Shown here one piece after another: positions 12,516 through 20,180 of a stretch of DNA of 22,751 nucleotides. Source of the stretch: Saccoglossus kowalevskii (lineage: Eukaryota > Hemichordata > Enteropneusta > Harrimaniidae); contig NW_003158227.1 in the NCBI RefSeq assembly GCF_000003605.2, positions 34,872 through 57,622 of the forward strand. The letters run 5' to 3'. Under the pieces are notes generated by a model. It did not search any database and was not told where the DNA came from. It saw nothing but the letters and a program-made list of their open reading frames with translations. Every line of letters begins with the position of its first letter. The stretch's first letter is position 1. The position numbers were made by a program, and so were the translations under genes.

Positions 12516-13297
12516 ATGAAACTACAGTTGAAGGAAGACGATAAAAATGTTGTGCATTCTGAACAAAGTGTAATTATTATGGAACTGAATGCACCAAAAT
12601 ATAAGCAAGAATTGCAAACGATACATTTAAAGGAAACCATGGAAACTAAGCAGGAGATTAATGAGCCAGTGCAACCTCCACGGAGACGGCGGCATAAACA
12701 TCACCGCAGTGATGAATATCCAATGTACAATAAAGACGGTTCACGAAGTATTCTTGCGCAGTTGCTTCAGGATGAAGAGGCTAAAAGTGGCAAAAGAGGA
12801 CAACTTTCAACGACTCCAATGTCGAAAAGTATGGATAATTTACATTTATGCAAACACAGCAGCGTTGGAATGCCAGTATTAAAGTCAATTGACTTCTCCA
12901 AAAGCATGTCACAGGAGAACATCAGGGGGCCATTTCCAAATGAACTATCGAAAAGTACAAAAGCGTCATCCAGGCAACTTGGTCGTACAGGTAGTATGAG
13001 TCCTCAACATAGCATTGCTATAAACCGTAGGAGTTACATTGAACAGGAAATTGTTGCTAGGACAACAGACTTGGATATCTCTGGTTCTGATGATCAGAGG
13101 CCTCCACCTCCGGATTATCCTGGCCATTCACACATCACCACTCATCAACCGGTTGGACAAGAGATTGCTGCATCATCACTTAATGCTGATGTGGGATGTT
13201 CAAATTCTGATTCAAAAGAGAACATTTCTGGAGTTACAGGGTCAATGCATGGAAGTCTGCCAACAAAAGATGAAATTGATGATAGCTGTAGTGAGAG
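12516..13297 (+). CDS. AMOT: Angiomotin coding exon 1 (N-terminal region, PPxY)
   Basis: Encodes residues 1-260 plus two bases of 261; donor GAGAG|GTAAGA. Start ATG 12516 has G at -3 and an in-frame TAA 12 nt upstream, and it is the first ATG of this frame after that stop. The product is low-complexity and hydrophilic: a basic patch [10 protein letters not shown] (56-65), [13 protein letters not shown] (79 onward), several SKS/SMS serine clusters, and RPPPPDYPG with a PPxY at 198-201 (13107-13118). Vertebrate p130-type angiomotins carry several PPxY/LPxY motifs here; I see only this one. The three angiomotin hallmarks before the coiled coil are thus reduced. Confidence 0.9.
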
Positions 13298-16200
13298 GTA
13301 AGAATAATCAAATTGCATGATGGGTAATCTCAGCTTTTTGCATCTTGACTTGCATAAGGATTTTGTTCCAAAGAGGCATTAGACAACACAGTTAAGTTAA
13401 GTAGTTACCGTGATGTGCAAACAATTAACCCTCGTAACAACATTTTTGTTTGTTTGATCGATTGATTGATGTAATATTTGAAAAATCCATAACTGAAACA
13501 AATGTGTGATGTTTAATATGATATGTAAAGCACTACAGAGATTTATTATTTGATGTGATATGGTACAAGAAAGGTTGTTGGGAATATAGCAACTGACAAC
13601 AAAGACGCGACTGGTAACATAATATTGTTGCTATCACATATGTGTATGAAGACAAAAAAATTATCAAATGAGAGCAAGAATGTGTTGTGTGAATTTTGAG
13701 CATGTACAACATTCGACAAAAATGGTAGATATGTGAAAAATACTTTAATGAACTGTAATGAAATCAATAATTTTATATTGTATTGTAAAACAAGACAGAC
13801 ACTATTATTCCATCCTTTTGGGAAGAATTATTTAGAAATTTGAAACAGATGTGTTGATGTAAGGCAAGGATGGAATGTGGGGTGTGGCTGAGAACACCTT
13901 GAAAAAAATTAAAAATAACCAAAGAATTTGTTGAATTAGTGGAATGTTTATGGTCAGCTCTGGTAAAATTGAACAAGAATGTAATCGATATTTATGCAAA
14001 TTGTAAAATGAAAGTGACTGTAACAATCATTAAAAAATTACTTAAAATAAGAAAATGGTGACAGTGGTTGTTCAGTGAGGTTCTTTTCTCTAAATCGAGA
14101 AAATTTTATGTTTTCATATACAAGAAAAAATATAAGTCTCCTATTTTAAGCAAATTTGTTCACATCAAGAAAATTTATTGGCATATTTATCAAAAATAAG
14201 TCACTAATAAGATACTAATTGGGAGAATGTTTCCATGTTTGGAGATAATCTTCATTTGCCTTGCTGTTGGTCATCGATTACTTTAAACCATTTTATTATT
14301 AATATGCAAAATTACTATATTTTGAAGAATTCCTAAAATTGTGCAGAGGTTACATGAAATATTCACTGATTTCACAGTTGTTGATTTAAAAACAGTTCAA
14401 AATTATAGCGACTTTTTTCAAGCTATTGTAATATCATTAATTGTCTCTCAGTTCAAGTGATTCGGGTGAGAAGTCATGGCTACAATTAGACCACCAAGCA
14501 ATAGCGGAAAGAGCAACTCAGATGGTGGAAATCTTATCTGATGAGAACGCTGCTCTTCGACAGGAAGTAGAAAGTTACTACCAAAAAGTCAGCAAATTAC
14601 AAAAGGTAAATTTTCAGTGTCTGATAATATTCAAGTATTCATTTTATTAATTTTATGCATGATGCTCACTGATTCTTAATATAGAAATCATCCAAGCATC
14701 AAAAATACCACTCTCCCCATTAACAATGGTTCTCCATGTAGTACTGTGGAATACTTTATTTTCGCTGGAATTAATTTTCACTGATTTTTTGATGAGTTTA
14801 ATGTGAAATATAGGAAAAAAAAGTGTATTCGCTTGATTTTATTTTCACAGAATCACCCCTTCAGCGAAAATAGCAAAAATAAATTCCAAGCGAAAATAAA
14901 GTATTTTACAGTATACTATATAGTATACCATATTTTCTCTATTAGAAGTACATCTCCAATAGGAGTGCATATAAACCAATGTTGTATTGTAAACTGGTTC
15001 ATTAAAAATCTGACTTATTTTCACTGTACACACCTCTGTTATCTACCTAACTCATGCACTGATAGAGGAATACTATATTGACATTACAAGTAAAACTATT
15101 AGTAATAATACTGAAATATTTTTAATGTAAAGTAGATATTTTTTTATGAATGTCTAATTGATATCATTGTTGAAATAATTTTTTTGCAGTTTGAACAAGA
15201 TATTGAAAAAGTACAAAATTCTTACGAGTATCTTGTGAAGTCCACTGCCAAACGTGAATATCTTGAAAAGATGATGAGATCCAAACTTGAGTTAGAGTTC
15301 AAGCTGACACAAGAAAAAAACAAAGAACTTGAAGGTGATTTTAAGATCGATTTTTACCTTGCATCAACATTTTCCAATCTATAGCACCATGAATTGTTTT
15401 GTTGTTTCCCAAGACTTCAATTAAGTCTTTTTTTTTGCTTCATTTATGCCTAATTTGCATTTTTCTGTTGGTGTAGCACAAGTTGAAAGTCTGAAGGCAC
15501 ATTTACATCACCAAGAATCACCTCTGATTGCTGAAAATGAACAATTAAAAGCGGAACTAAGAAAAAGAGACGAAATCTATAGGCACTTGATGAATCAACG
15601 TAAGTATATATATATTTTATTGTGGTTTGACCTCTGACCTCACCATTTTAATTTTATTACAGTATGTCTGAAATGTTATAGAGGTTGTTGTCCGTTAGAC
15701 AATTCACCAAACATACCATATTATTTGCTCCATCACAATAATTTATTTAAACCGATCTTATATTGGACGTTATTTTATTGGTATGCATGTAGCTATATGG
15801 TACAAGTTGCTTTGAAAAAGTTTAAATCACACTGAAAATGCATTTAGGAATATATTTTTGATGATTTTAAATGTCTATTTTGGTCAAAGCAGACTTTTAC
15901 AGACTTTGAAGGCCACACCCCCACCCATGATAATGATAACCATTTGAGAGTACCACTGATTTCTTTGACATGTCATTGTTTTCAGATACAGAAGATAGAT
16001 CCAATAAAAGCAGAGTTGAAGTTGAGTTGGCAGCTCAGAGGGCGACGTTATCCGAACAGAGGACTCATATAGATGTATTAGACACTGCGCTCTCCAATGC
16101 ACAAGCTAATGTAGTCAGATTGCAGGAAGAGGTCAGTGACTCATTTATTAAATATTATACTCTCCAATTACTCACTTATCGTTGTCACTTCACCTGCCAA

Positions 16201-19198
16201 CAATATCGGTCAATAATTGATATTTATACATTTTCAGTGCCAAAGAAAACAAGTTTACGTTGACAAAGTAGAGAAGCTTCAGCAAGCCTTGGTGGCCATT
16301 CAGAATGCTTCTGACAAAAGAGAACAATTAGAAAGAAAAGTCAGATTGAAACTTGAAAAAGAACTTGATGGTCTCAAAGCACATCAGGTATGGGATAAAC
16401 TATTATGTGGTGTTTTTAATCTTACAAGTTGCATACAGTTGAACTGTAATAATTGCCTTCCATTTGAGTAAAAATGGCAACCACCTTAAAACTCCTTCAA
16501 TGATGATATTCAAAAAAGTACACCATAATGGTGGGCGTGGTCCGATTTTATATATATATATGTTATTTTTTTCAGCGTGCTGTTGCTAGTCAAGAACACG
16601 ATGAAGGTGTATCACTGGATTCACCGAACAACTCACAAACCCTAATGGAACTAGTTAAAGAACGTGATGAAAAGATATTATTCTTAGAAGCAGAAGTTAC
16701 TAAGGTAATTTATAACTTAGACCATAGCACCAGAGGAAGGGCAAATATCTGTTCTCATTATTGTGAAATACATTTTTCAGGGGTTACAAGAACTCAAACA
16801 ATGAGATGATGAGTCTTTGTTACAATTCAAAGGGGACTTGCATGAAATACAAACATAATTGTTAGTTCTGGAGGAAATTTTGTTTCCCATTGAAACACGA
16901 CATAATTGTGAAATTTATGTCTAATTAGTTCTGTTAATTATTTTTTTCTACTTATAGTGGGAACAGAGGTATCTTCAAGAAGTTGCATTGAAGCAATGTA
17001 TTGATCCAAGACTCAGTCCAAGGTAAGTACCTTTCATATGTTCTAATTTGTGTAATTAATTCGAGTCAGAACTGTAGATTTAAAATAACCAACTAATATA
17101 TTTTGACTACCTGGGATGGTTTGTTTAGGGGACTCACATAATTGGCACATAGTTTAATTCTATACAGCTTTTATGACAAATCATTCTTTTTCAATAAAAA
17201 AAACAAAACATCTGGATGGGTTCAGGCTCTATGCAAAAGAAAAAAATGTTTAGGTTGTTTTTTTGACTCCAATTGAATTGTTTTTCTCCTAAGATCCTTG
17301 TCTGCTGAAAGGAATGCTGACGAAGGTGAAAGAAAATTCATGAATGAAAAAGTTAAACACATGGAGGAATTATTAGCAATTAATAAAAGATGTACTGAAC
17401 TAGATTCACAGTAAGTACTTTATTTTCGCTTGGAATAAATTTTCACTATTTTCGAGTGATTGAGTGAAAATACAATCCAGCGAATATACCTTTTTTCCTA
17501 TATTCTACATTCAACTTACCAAAATTCAGTGAAAATAAATTCCACACAAAATTCCAGTGAAAATAAATTATTTCACAGTACCATGTTACACATATCGCTT
17601 GATGATAAAATTTATATATTTTTATTTGGTTTATTAGGAGTGTATGGAGATAACAAAGGTGTGTTCATGGTCAAAATATGTCAATTTGTTTTATGTGCAC
17701 CAATAGTAAGTGCAGTATCACATGTAGTTAGCTGTTGGGGATTTGTTTGAACTTGCAATACTGAACAGAAAATTGGTTTTCAGAGTGAAGGAAAGTTAGG
17801 CACTATCCTGGAGAACTTTATTTTTAATTTAGGCACTACTGTGTAGTACTTTATATTTTAGCTGGACAGTTGAGTACTACAGAGAAGTACCTTATTAGTC
17901 TCAATTCAGATGCAGTTTAAAAACTACTTCACTTTACATTCCTAATGTACTTGTTTTCTACTTCCATTACAGTGTAAAATCCTTGACAAAAGACTTGAAT
18001 GAAAAGCAAGCATTGATATCAGTCTTGCAGCATCAGTCTCTTGAAAAAGACCAAGCACTTGCTTCCCTGGATAGATTATTGCGAGGAACAGCGTCACCAC
18101 ATGGATCATCACAAAACATTGCCCAGGGCTCTTGGCAGCACGTTCCACAGGGTTCATCACTTCAGAATGTATATCAAGGATACCAAGTGACCATGACACA
18201 CGAATCGCTCCCAAGTGTGTCCCAAGCATCGTCACAGAGTACATCCCATGGGTCACTACAGAATGTTTACTTATCTCACGGATCTCTACAGAATGTATCA
18301 CCGGGATCACAACAGAAACACTACATTTACTTTGAAGCCAGTTGGCAAGGGTTTAGGTTCACAGGAAGTGATGATGGGATTCAGTAATTCGTATTCTTCG
18401 TTGAATAGTTCAAATCCAATGTTAACAATAGGTAAGGAAACACTTATCTAAAAATCAGAATCATTGGTCCTGGAAGCAATTCTTTTTAGAGAGCATGGTT
18501 GTTTAGTAGTAGTAGTGTAGAGGGCCTGGTACTCCTTCTGGATTCAAGTATTAGCATTTTTCGATTCTGTTATAGTCACAATCACACTGTTGCTATGTAC
18601 ACAAGTTTGTCTTCCTTTTCACCACCAGTTCCATTTCATCATGACAAATTTACAAAATAGTTCTGTTCATAGTCTACATTTTTTGTCAGAAGATTGGGAC
18701 AAAAATAGCCAAATTTTTTGAGTAAAAACTGAAAATTTTGTCTGTTGGTTCTAAAATTAGAATTCATTTCCCGAAATATTGACAAATACAAGAAAGTACA
18801 AAAACATTTGGGCAAGAAAGTCTGGTGGTGAAAAGGTTATTATGCACATTTTTGTATGATTATCTGAATCAGCAGATATATGTGTTTGCGTTTCAGATGT
18901 GTCCAGTGACAACAGTCTTGATAAAATGAGGGATGACAGAATCAAGGAACTTGACAGGGAATTGGCTCAACAGGTGAACATATAGTTTTATTTGACAAAT
19001 TTCAGTTTTTAATATAATTGCTGTGATAATAAAAGTAGCCATGGAAGTTCATCTACAGCTGTTACTATGGTGATAAGAGTTAGCATTGATGTATATATAA
19101 TTATTCTTATAATAATGTTTATTGCTCTCTCTCTTCAGGATTCAATTCTGCAGACTTTGCCTGTTCCTTCCGAGGGTGGACATTTCTGGAAAATGTAA
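12516..19198 (+). CDS. AMOT: Angiomotin (AMOT/AMOTL family) orthologue, 12 coding exons
   Basis: Exons: 12516-13297, 14452-14605, 15190-15334, 15477-15599, 15986-16131, 16238-16387, 16576-16704, 16958-17022, 17294-17410, 17973-18431, 18897-18973, 19139-19198, all with GT-AG introns. Angiomotins are cytoplasmic, junction- and actin-associated scaffolds. They bind YAP/TAZ WW domains through PPxY motifs, activate LATS in the Hippo pathway, and bind phosphoinositides through a BAR-like coiled coil. Seen here: a disordered N-terminus with PPDY at residues 198-201; a coiled-coil core from about 285 to 640 with the family blocks [70 protein letters not shown] and INKRC; a Ser/Gly/Gln-rich repeat; and a tail ending FWKM. 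Codon phases match at every junction, but the exon lengths sum to 3n+1, so one base is in excess within exon 10. Literal reading stops at 18385-18387 (741 aa); restored length is about 801 aa, near AMOTL2. Which of AMOT, AMOTL1 or AMOTL2 it corresponds to is not meaningful outside vertebrates; the symbol marks the family. Confidence 0.93.
13298..14451 (+). other. Angiomotin intron 1, nothing recognised
   Basis: Starts GTAAGA and ends TTGTCTCTCAG. Longest intron in the coding part (1154 bp). No repeat or embedded gene recognised. Confidence 0.85.
14452..14605 (+). CDS. AMOT: Angiomotin coding exon 2 (start of coiled coil)
   Basis: Completes Ser261 and encodes 261-312; ends at a codon boundary (AAG|GTAAAT). 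Contains the DSGEKS motif (264-269) and then [16 protein letters not shown] and [20 protein letters not shown], the first heptad block of the AMOT coiled-coil homology domain. ENxxLRxExExYYxKVSxLQK is strongly family-specific. Confidence 0.95.
14741..14915. mobile_element. MITE-like element copy 1, in intron 2
   Basis: Terminal inverted repeats: left GTACTGTGGAATACTTTATT followed by TTCGCTGGAAT (14741-14771), and right, read on the minus strand, GTATACTGTAAAATACTTTA followed by TTTTCGCTTGGAAT (down to about 14882). Total about 175 bp, A+T-rich, no coding content; frames overlapping it are noise. A related copy sits in intron 9 and TIR-like fragments recur at 17837 and around 19967-20180. I infer a small non-autonomous DNA transposon family; its autonomous partner is not visible. 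Confidence 0.75.
14911..14928. repeat. 18-bp perfect palindrome at the MITE edge
   Basis: GTATACTAT-ATAGTATAC is fully self-complementary and overlaps the right terminus of the intron-2 element. It may reflect the insertion site or a second element end. Confidence 0.8.
15190..15334 (+). CDS. AMOT: Angiomotin coding exon 3
   Basis: Residues 313-360 plus one base of 361. Acceptor TTTTTTGCAG, donor GAAG|GTGATT. Encodes [18 protein letters not shown] and [19 protein letters not shown], matching the AMOT block in which an EQ(E/D)xxxxxxYExLVKSxxKRExLExxMRxKLE pattern is conserved. Confidence 0.96.
15477..15599 (+). CDS. AMOT: Angiomotin coding exon 4
   Basis: Residues 361-401 plus one base of 402. 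Acceptor GGTGTAG at 15470-15476 follows a T-rich tract; donor CAAC|GTAAGT. Encodes a helical segment [20 protein letters not shown] and [16 protein letters not shown]. It corresponds to the more variable middle part of the coiled coil; phase agrees on both sides. Confidence 0.92.
15986..16131 (+). CDS. AMOT: Angiomotin coding exon 5
   Basis: Residues 402-450, ending on a codon boundary (GAAGAG|GTCAGT). Acceptor TCATTGTTTTCAG. Encodes [20 protein letters not shown] and [17 protein letters not shown]. The ALSNAQAxVVxLxEE block is nearly invariant in angiomotins. Confidence 0.96.
16238..16387 (+). CDS. AMOT: Angiomotin coding exon 6
   Basis: Residues 451-500, exactly 50 codons, in phase at both ends (donor CATCAG|GTATGG). 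Encodes [20 protein letters not shown] and [20 protein letters not shown]; [18 protein letters not shown] and KREQLExxxRxxLExEL are the strongest family signatures in the whole gene. Part of the lipid-binding coiled coil. Confidence 0.98.
16576..16704 (+). CDS. AMOT: Angiomotin coding exon 7
   Basis: Residues 501-543, 43 codons in phase at both ends. Acceptor follows TATATATATATGTTATTTTTTTCAG; donor CTAAG|GTAATT. A short non-helical stretch ([17 protein letters not shown]) is followed by [20 protein letters not shown], equivalent to the LMELLREKEERILxLEADxTK block of vertebrate proteins. Confidence 0.97.
16958..17022 (+). CDS. AMOT: Angiomotin coding exon 8
   Basis: Short 65-nt exon, residues 544-564 plus two bases. 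Encodes [20 protein letters not shown]; continues the TKWEQKYLEE motif of the family directly across the intron-7 junction. Donor CCAAG|GTAAGT. Confidence 0.94.
17294..17410 (+). CDS. AMOT: Angiomotin coding exon 9
   Basis: Residues 565-603 plus two bases. Acceptor TTTTTCTCCTAAG. Encodes [20 protein letters not shown] and RCTELDS; equivalent to the EILMANKRCLDMEGRIKTL block. Donor CA|GTAAGTACTTT. Only five bases into the intron begins the terminus of a MITE-like element, so the donor and the transposon end overlap. Confidence 0.94.
17411..17583. mobile_element. MITE-like element copy 2, abutting the exon-9 donor in intron 9
   Basis: Left terminus GTAAGTACTTTATTTTCGCT plus TGGAAT (17411-17436), right terminus read on the minus strand GTACTGTGAAATAATTTATT plus TTCACTGGAATT (17582 down to about 17551). 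Same family as the intron-2 copy by the shared TACTTTATTTTCGCTTGGAAT core. Internal GAAAATAAATTCC repeats echo the ends. No coding content. Confidence 0.7.
17837..17888. repeat. MITE terminus-like fragment with hairpin, intron 9
   Basis: TACTGTGTAGTACTTTATAT then TTTAGCTGG matches the MITE terminus with a few changes. GTAGTAC here pairs with GTACTAC about 30 nt later. Probably a solo or decayed copy end. Confidence 0.45.
17973..18431 (+). CDS. AMOT: Angiomotin coding exon 10 (end of coiled coil, repeat segment, frame break)
   Basis: Acceptor CTTCCATTACAG, donor ATAG|GTAAGG. The incoming frame completes H604 and gives [20 protein letters not shown], the last heptads of the AMOT coiled coil, followed by a Ser/Gly/Gln-rich stretch with repeats of HGSLQNV. 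That frame stops at TAA 18385-18387. The outgoing junction needs the frame that is one base later: it reads [20 protein letters not shown] then [17 protein letters not shown] and joins exon 11 correctly (G|AT). That later frame is open only after the TGA at 18188-18190. Hence a one-base excess (or two-base deficit) lies between 18188 and 18387, most likely near 18310-18330, where composition changes. It may be an assembly error, a mutated allele, or a sign of undetected splicing. Confidence 0.85.
18092..18315 (+). repeat. Degenerate coding minisatellite (HGSLQNV repeats)
   Basis: Protein repeats of the type (H/Q)GSxQN(V/I) recur: [39 protein letters not shown]. At DNA level CTACAGAATGT recurs with an exact 30-bp spacing at about 18256 and 18286, with a more diverged CTTCAGAATGT at about 18160. 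All three forward frames are open over about 18191-18335 because the repeated codons avoid stops. The unit is a multiple of three, as expected if expansions are tolerated. Confidence 0.75.
18897..18973 (+). CDS. AMOT: Angiomotin coding exon 11
   Basis: 77 nt: two bases completing Asp after exon 10, then 25 codons, ending in phase 0 (CAACAG|GTGAAC). Encodes [20 protein letters not shown] then ELAQQ. Good acceptor GTGTTTGCGTTTCAG. The [16 protein letters not shown] run, shared with exon 12, is a short amphipathic helix that resembles the end of the main coiled coil. Assignment rests on splice sites and phase, not on strong family match. Confidence 0.75.
19139..19198 (+). CDS. AMOT: Angiomotin terminal coding exon 12
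   Basis: Excellent acceptor ATTGCTCTCTCTCTTCAG; 19 codons and TAA at 19196-19198. Encodes [19 protein letters not shown]. Vertebrate angiomotins end in a hydrophobic PDZ ligand (EYLI type); FWKM has hydrophobic residues at positions 0 and -2, so it could serve the same role as a class II PDZ ligand, though the sequence is different. Retention of the preceding intron would instead end the protein in QQVNI. Confidence 0.75.
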   Translation, partial: DSILQTLPVPSEGGHFWKM

Positions 19199-19392
19199 AC
19201 ATGGCTGAACTGAAGACTGTTTCAAAGATCGCCAGTAAACAGCTCTTTCCAACTGACTACTCGTAATGATGACTTCAAGCTGTTGTTGTATGCTTGACAA
19301 GCTATATTGCTACACATAGAGACAGAAGAGCGTTAACACTGCGTGTGATTCATGGTCAATATTATGCTGACTGCATTGTTTATGTTTACAAA

Positions 19393-19756
19393 CTGAGCAA
19401 TAATATGCTTACAAATTTATGTATGCTTACATAGTTGCAAACTGGTCAATAGTACACTGACAACAATGTGCATACATGCTTACAGACTGGTCAATAGTAC
19501 ACTGACAACAATGTGCATACATGCTTACAGACTGGTAAATAGTACACTGACAACAATGTACATAACCGCTTACAGATTGGTCAATAGTACACTGATAACA
19601 ATATGCATGCATGCTTACAGACTGGTCAATAGTATGCTTACAGAATAATATATGCTTACATAGACATAACTGGTCAGTAGTACACACAGATATCAATGTG
19701 CATGCTTACAGAAAGGTCAATAGTACACTAACAGCAATGTGCATGTTTACATTGAA
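19393..19756. repeat. 45-bp minisatellite in the angiomotin 3' UTR
   Basis: Unit starts ACTGGTCAATAGTACACTGA and continues CAACAATGTGCATACATGCT TACAG. Copies start at 19441, 19486, 19531, 19576 and 19621 with an exact 45-bp period, then 19669 (+48) and 19712 (+43), ending about 19756; weaker half-copies precede from about 19393. The unit length is divisible by three, which keeps frames open on both strands; these are not genes. Confidence 0.95.
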
Positions 19757-19966
19757 ATGTACAATGGTTGTTGAAGTGCATGATGGGATACACTGTATTC
19801 AAATAAGTAACTATAACAAGGGCATATCCAAGCATTCTTCAAGAGTATGGTCTCCTTTCAAGCTGATGCACTGTTCTATTGAAAAAAAATACTGGGTACA
19901 AGGAGTTTATGCTTTTAAAAAATTGCCTTGGATTAGTACATTATCCTTGAACTCTGAGTGGATATT

Positions 19967-20180
19967 CAAAAATATTTTATTTTCACAGAAATTCCATTTC
20001 ATTTACAAACATGAATTTTTCTACTTTCTTGAAATGAATAAATAAAAAAAAAATTAAAAAAAATGCTCACCTTAAATTTGATGCCTTCCCACTAGGACTG
20101 TTTATGAGTTGTTTACAAACTTTCATATAATCATTTAGTTAGAATTTTTTTCTTGAATCTCTGTGAAAATAAGATTTTTG
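19967..20180. mobile_element. Foldback element related to the intronic MITEs
   Basis: Arms CAAAAATATTTTATTTTCAC plus AGAAATTCC (19967-19995) and, on the minus strand, CAAAAATCTTATTTTCACAG plus AGATTC (20180 down to 20155). The TTATTTTCaC core resembles the intron-2 and intron-9 elements. It contains the AATAAA signals at 20037-20046, so the gene's proximal poly(A) site may be transposon-derived. Confidence 0.5.
20037..20046 (+). promoter_or_regulatory. Candidate proximal poly(A) signal (two overlapping AATAAA)
   Basis: GAATAAATAAA gives two overlapping AATAAA hexamers about 840 nt after the stop codon, followed by an A-rich run. No clear GU-rich downstream element is seen, so use is uncertain. 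Confidence 0.4.

Larger units (their letters stand above)
19199..20060 (+). other. Angiomotin 3' UTR (minimum extent)
   Basis: Follows the stop without introns that I can see. It contains the 45-bp minisatellite and part of a foldback element. The first AATAAA signals are at 20037-20042 and 20041-20046, followed directly by an A-rich tract. Longer 3' ends are possible (see the separate signals downstream). Confidence 0.5.

Noticed and set aside
14803-15081. 92-codon + frame in intron 2
   Set aside because: Runs through the MITE-like element and intron between two firmly placed exons.
17942-18310. 122-codon minus-strand frame
   Set aside because: Exact antisense of angiomotin exon 10; open because of the repeat codons.
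18310-18387. Programmed +1 ribosomal frameshift site
   Set aside because: No known type of slippery site or antizyme-like TCC-TGA context at the change point; an indel or assembly error is simpler.
19427-19696. Minus-strand repeated Cys/Gln frame (and + frames over the same area)
   Set aside because: Created by the 45-bp minisatellite, whose unit is a multiple of three.
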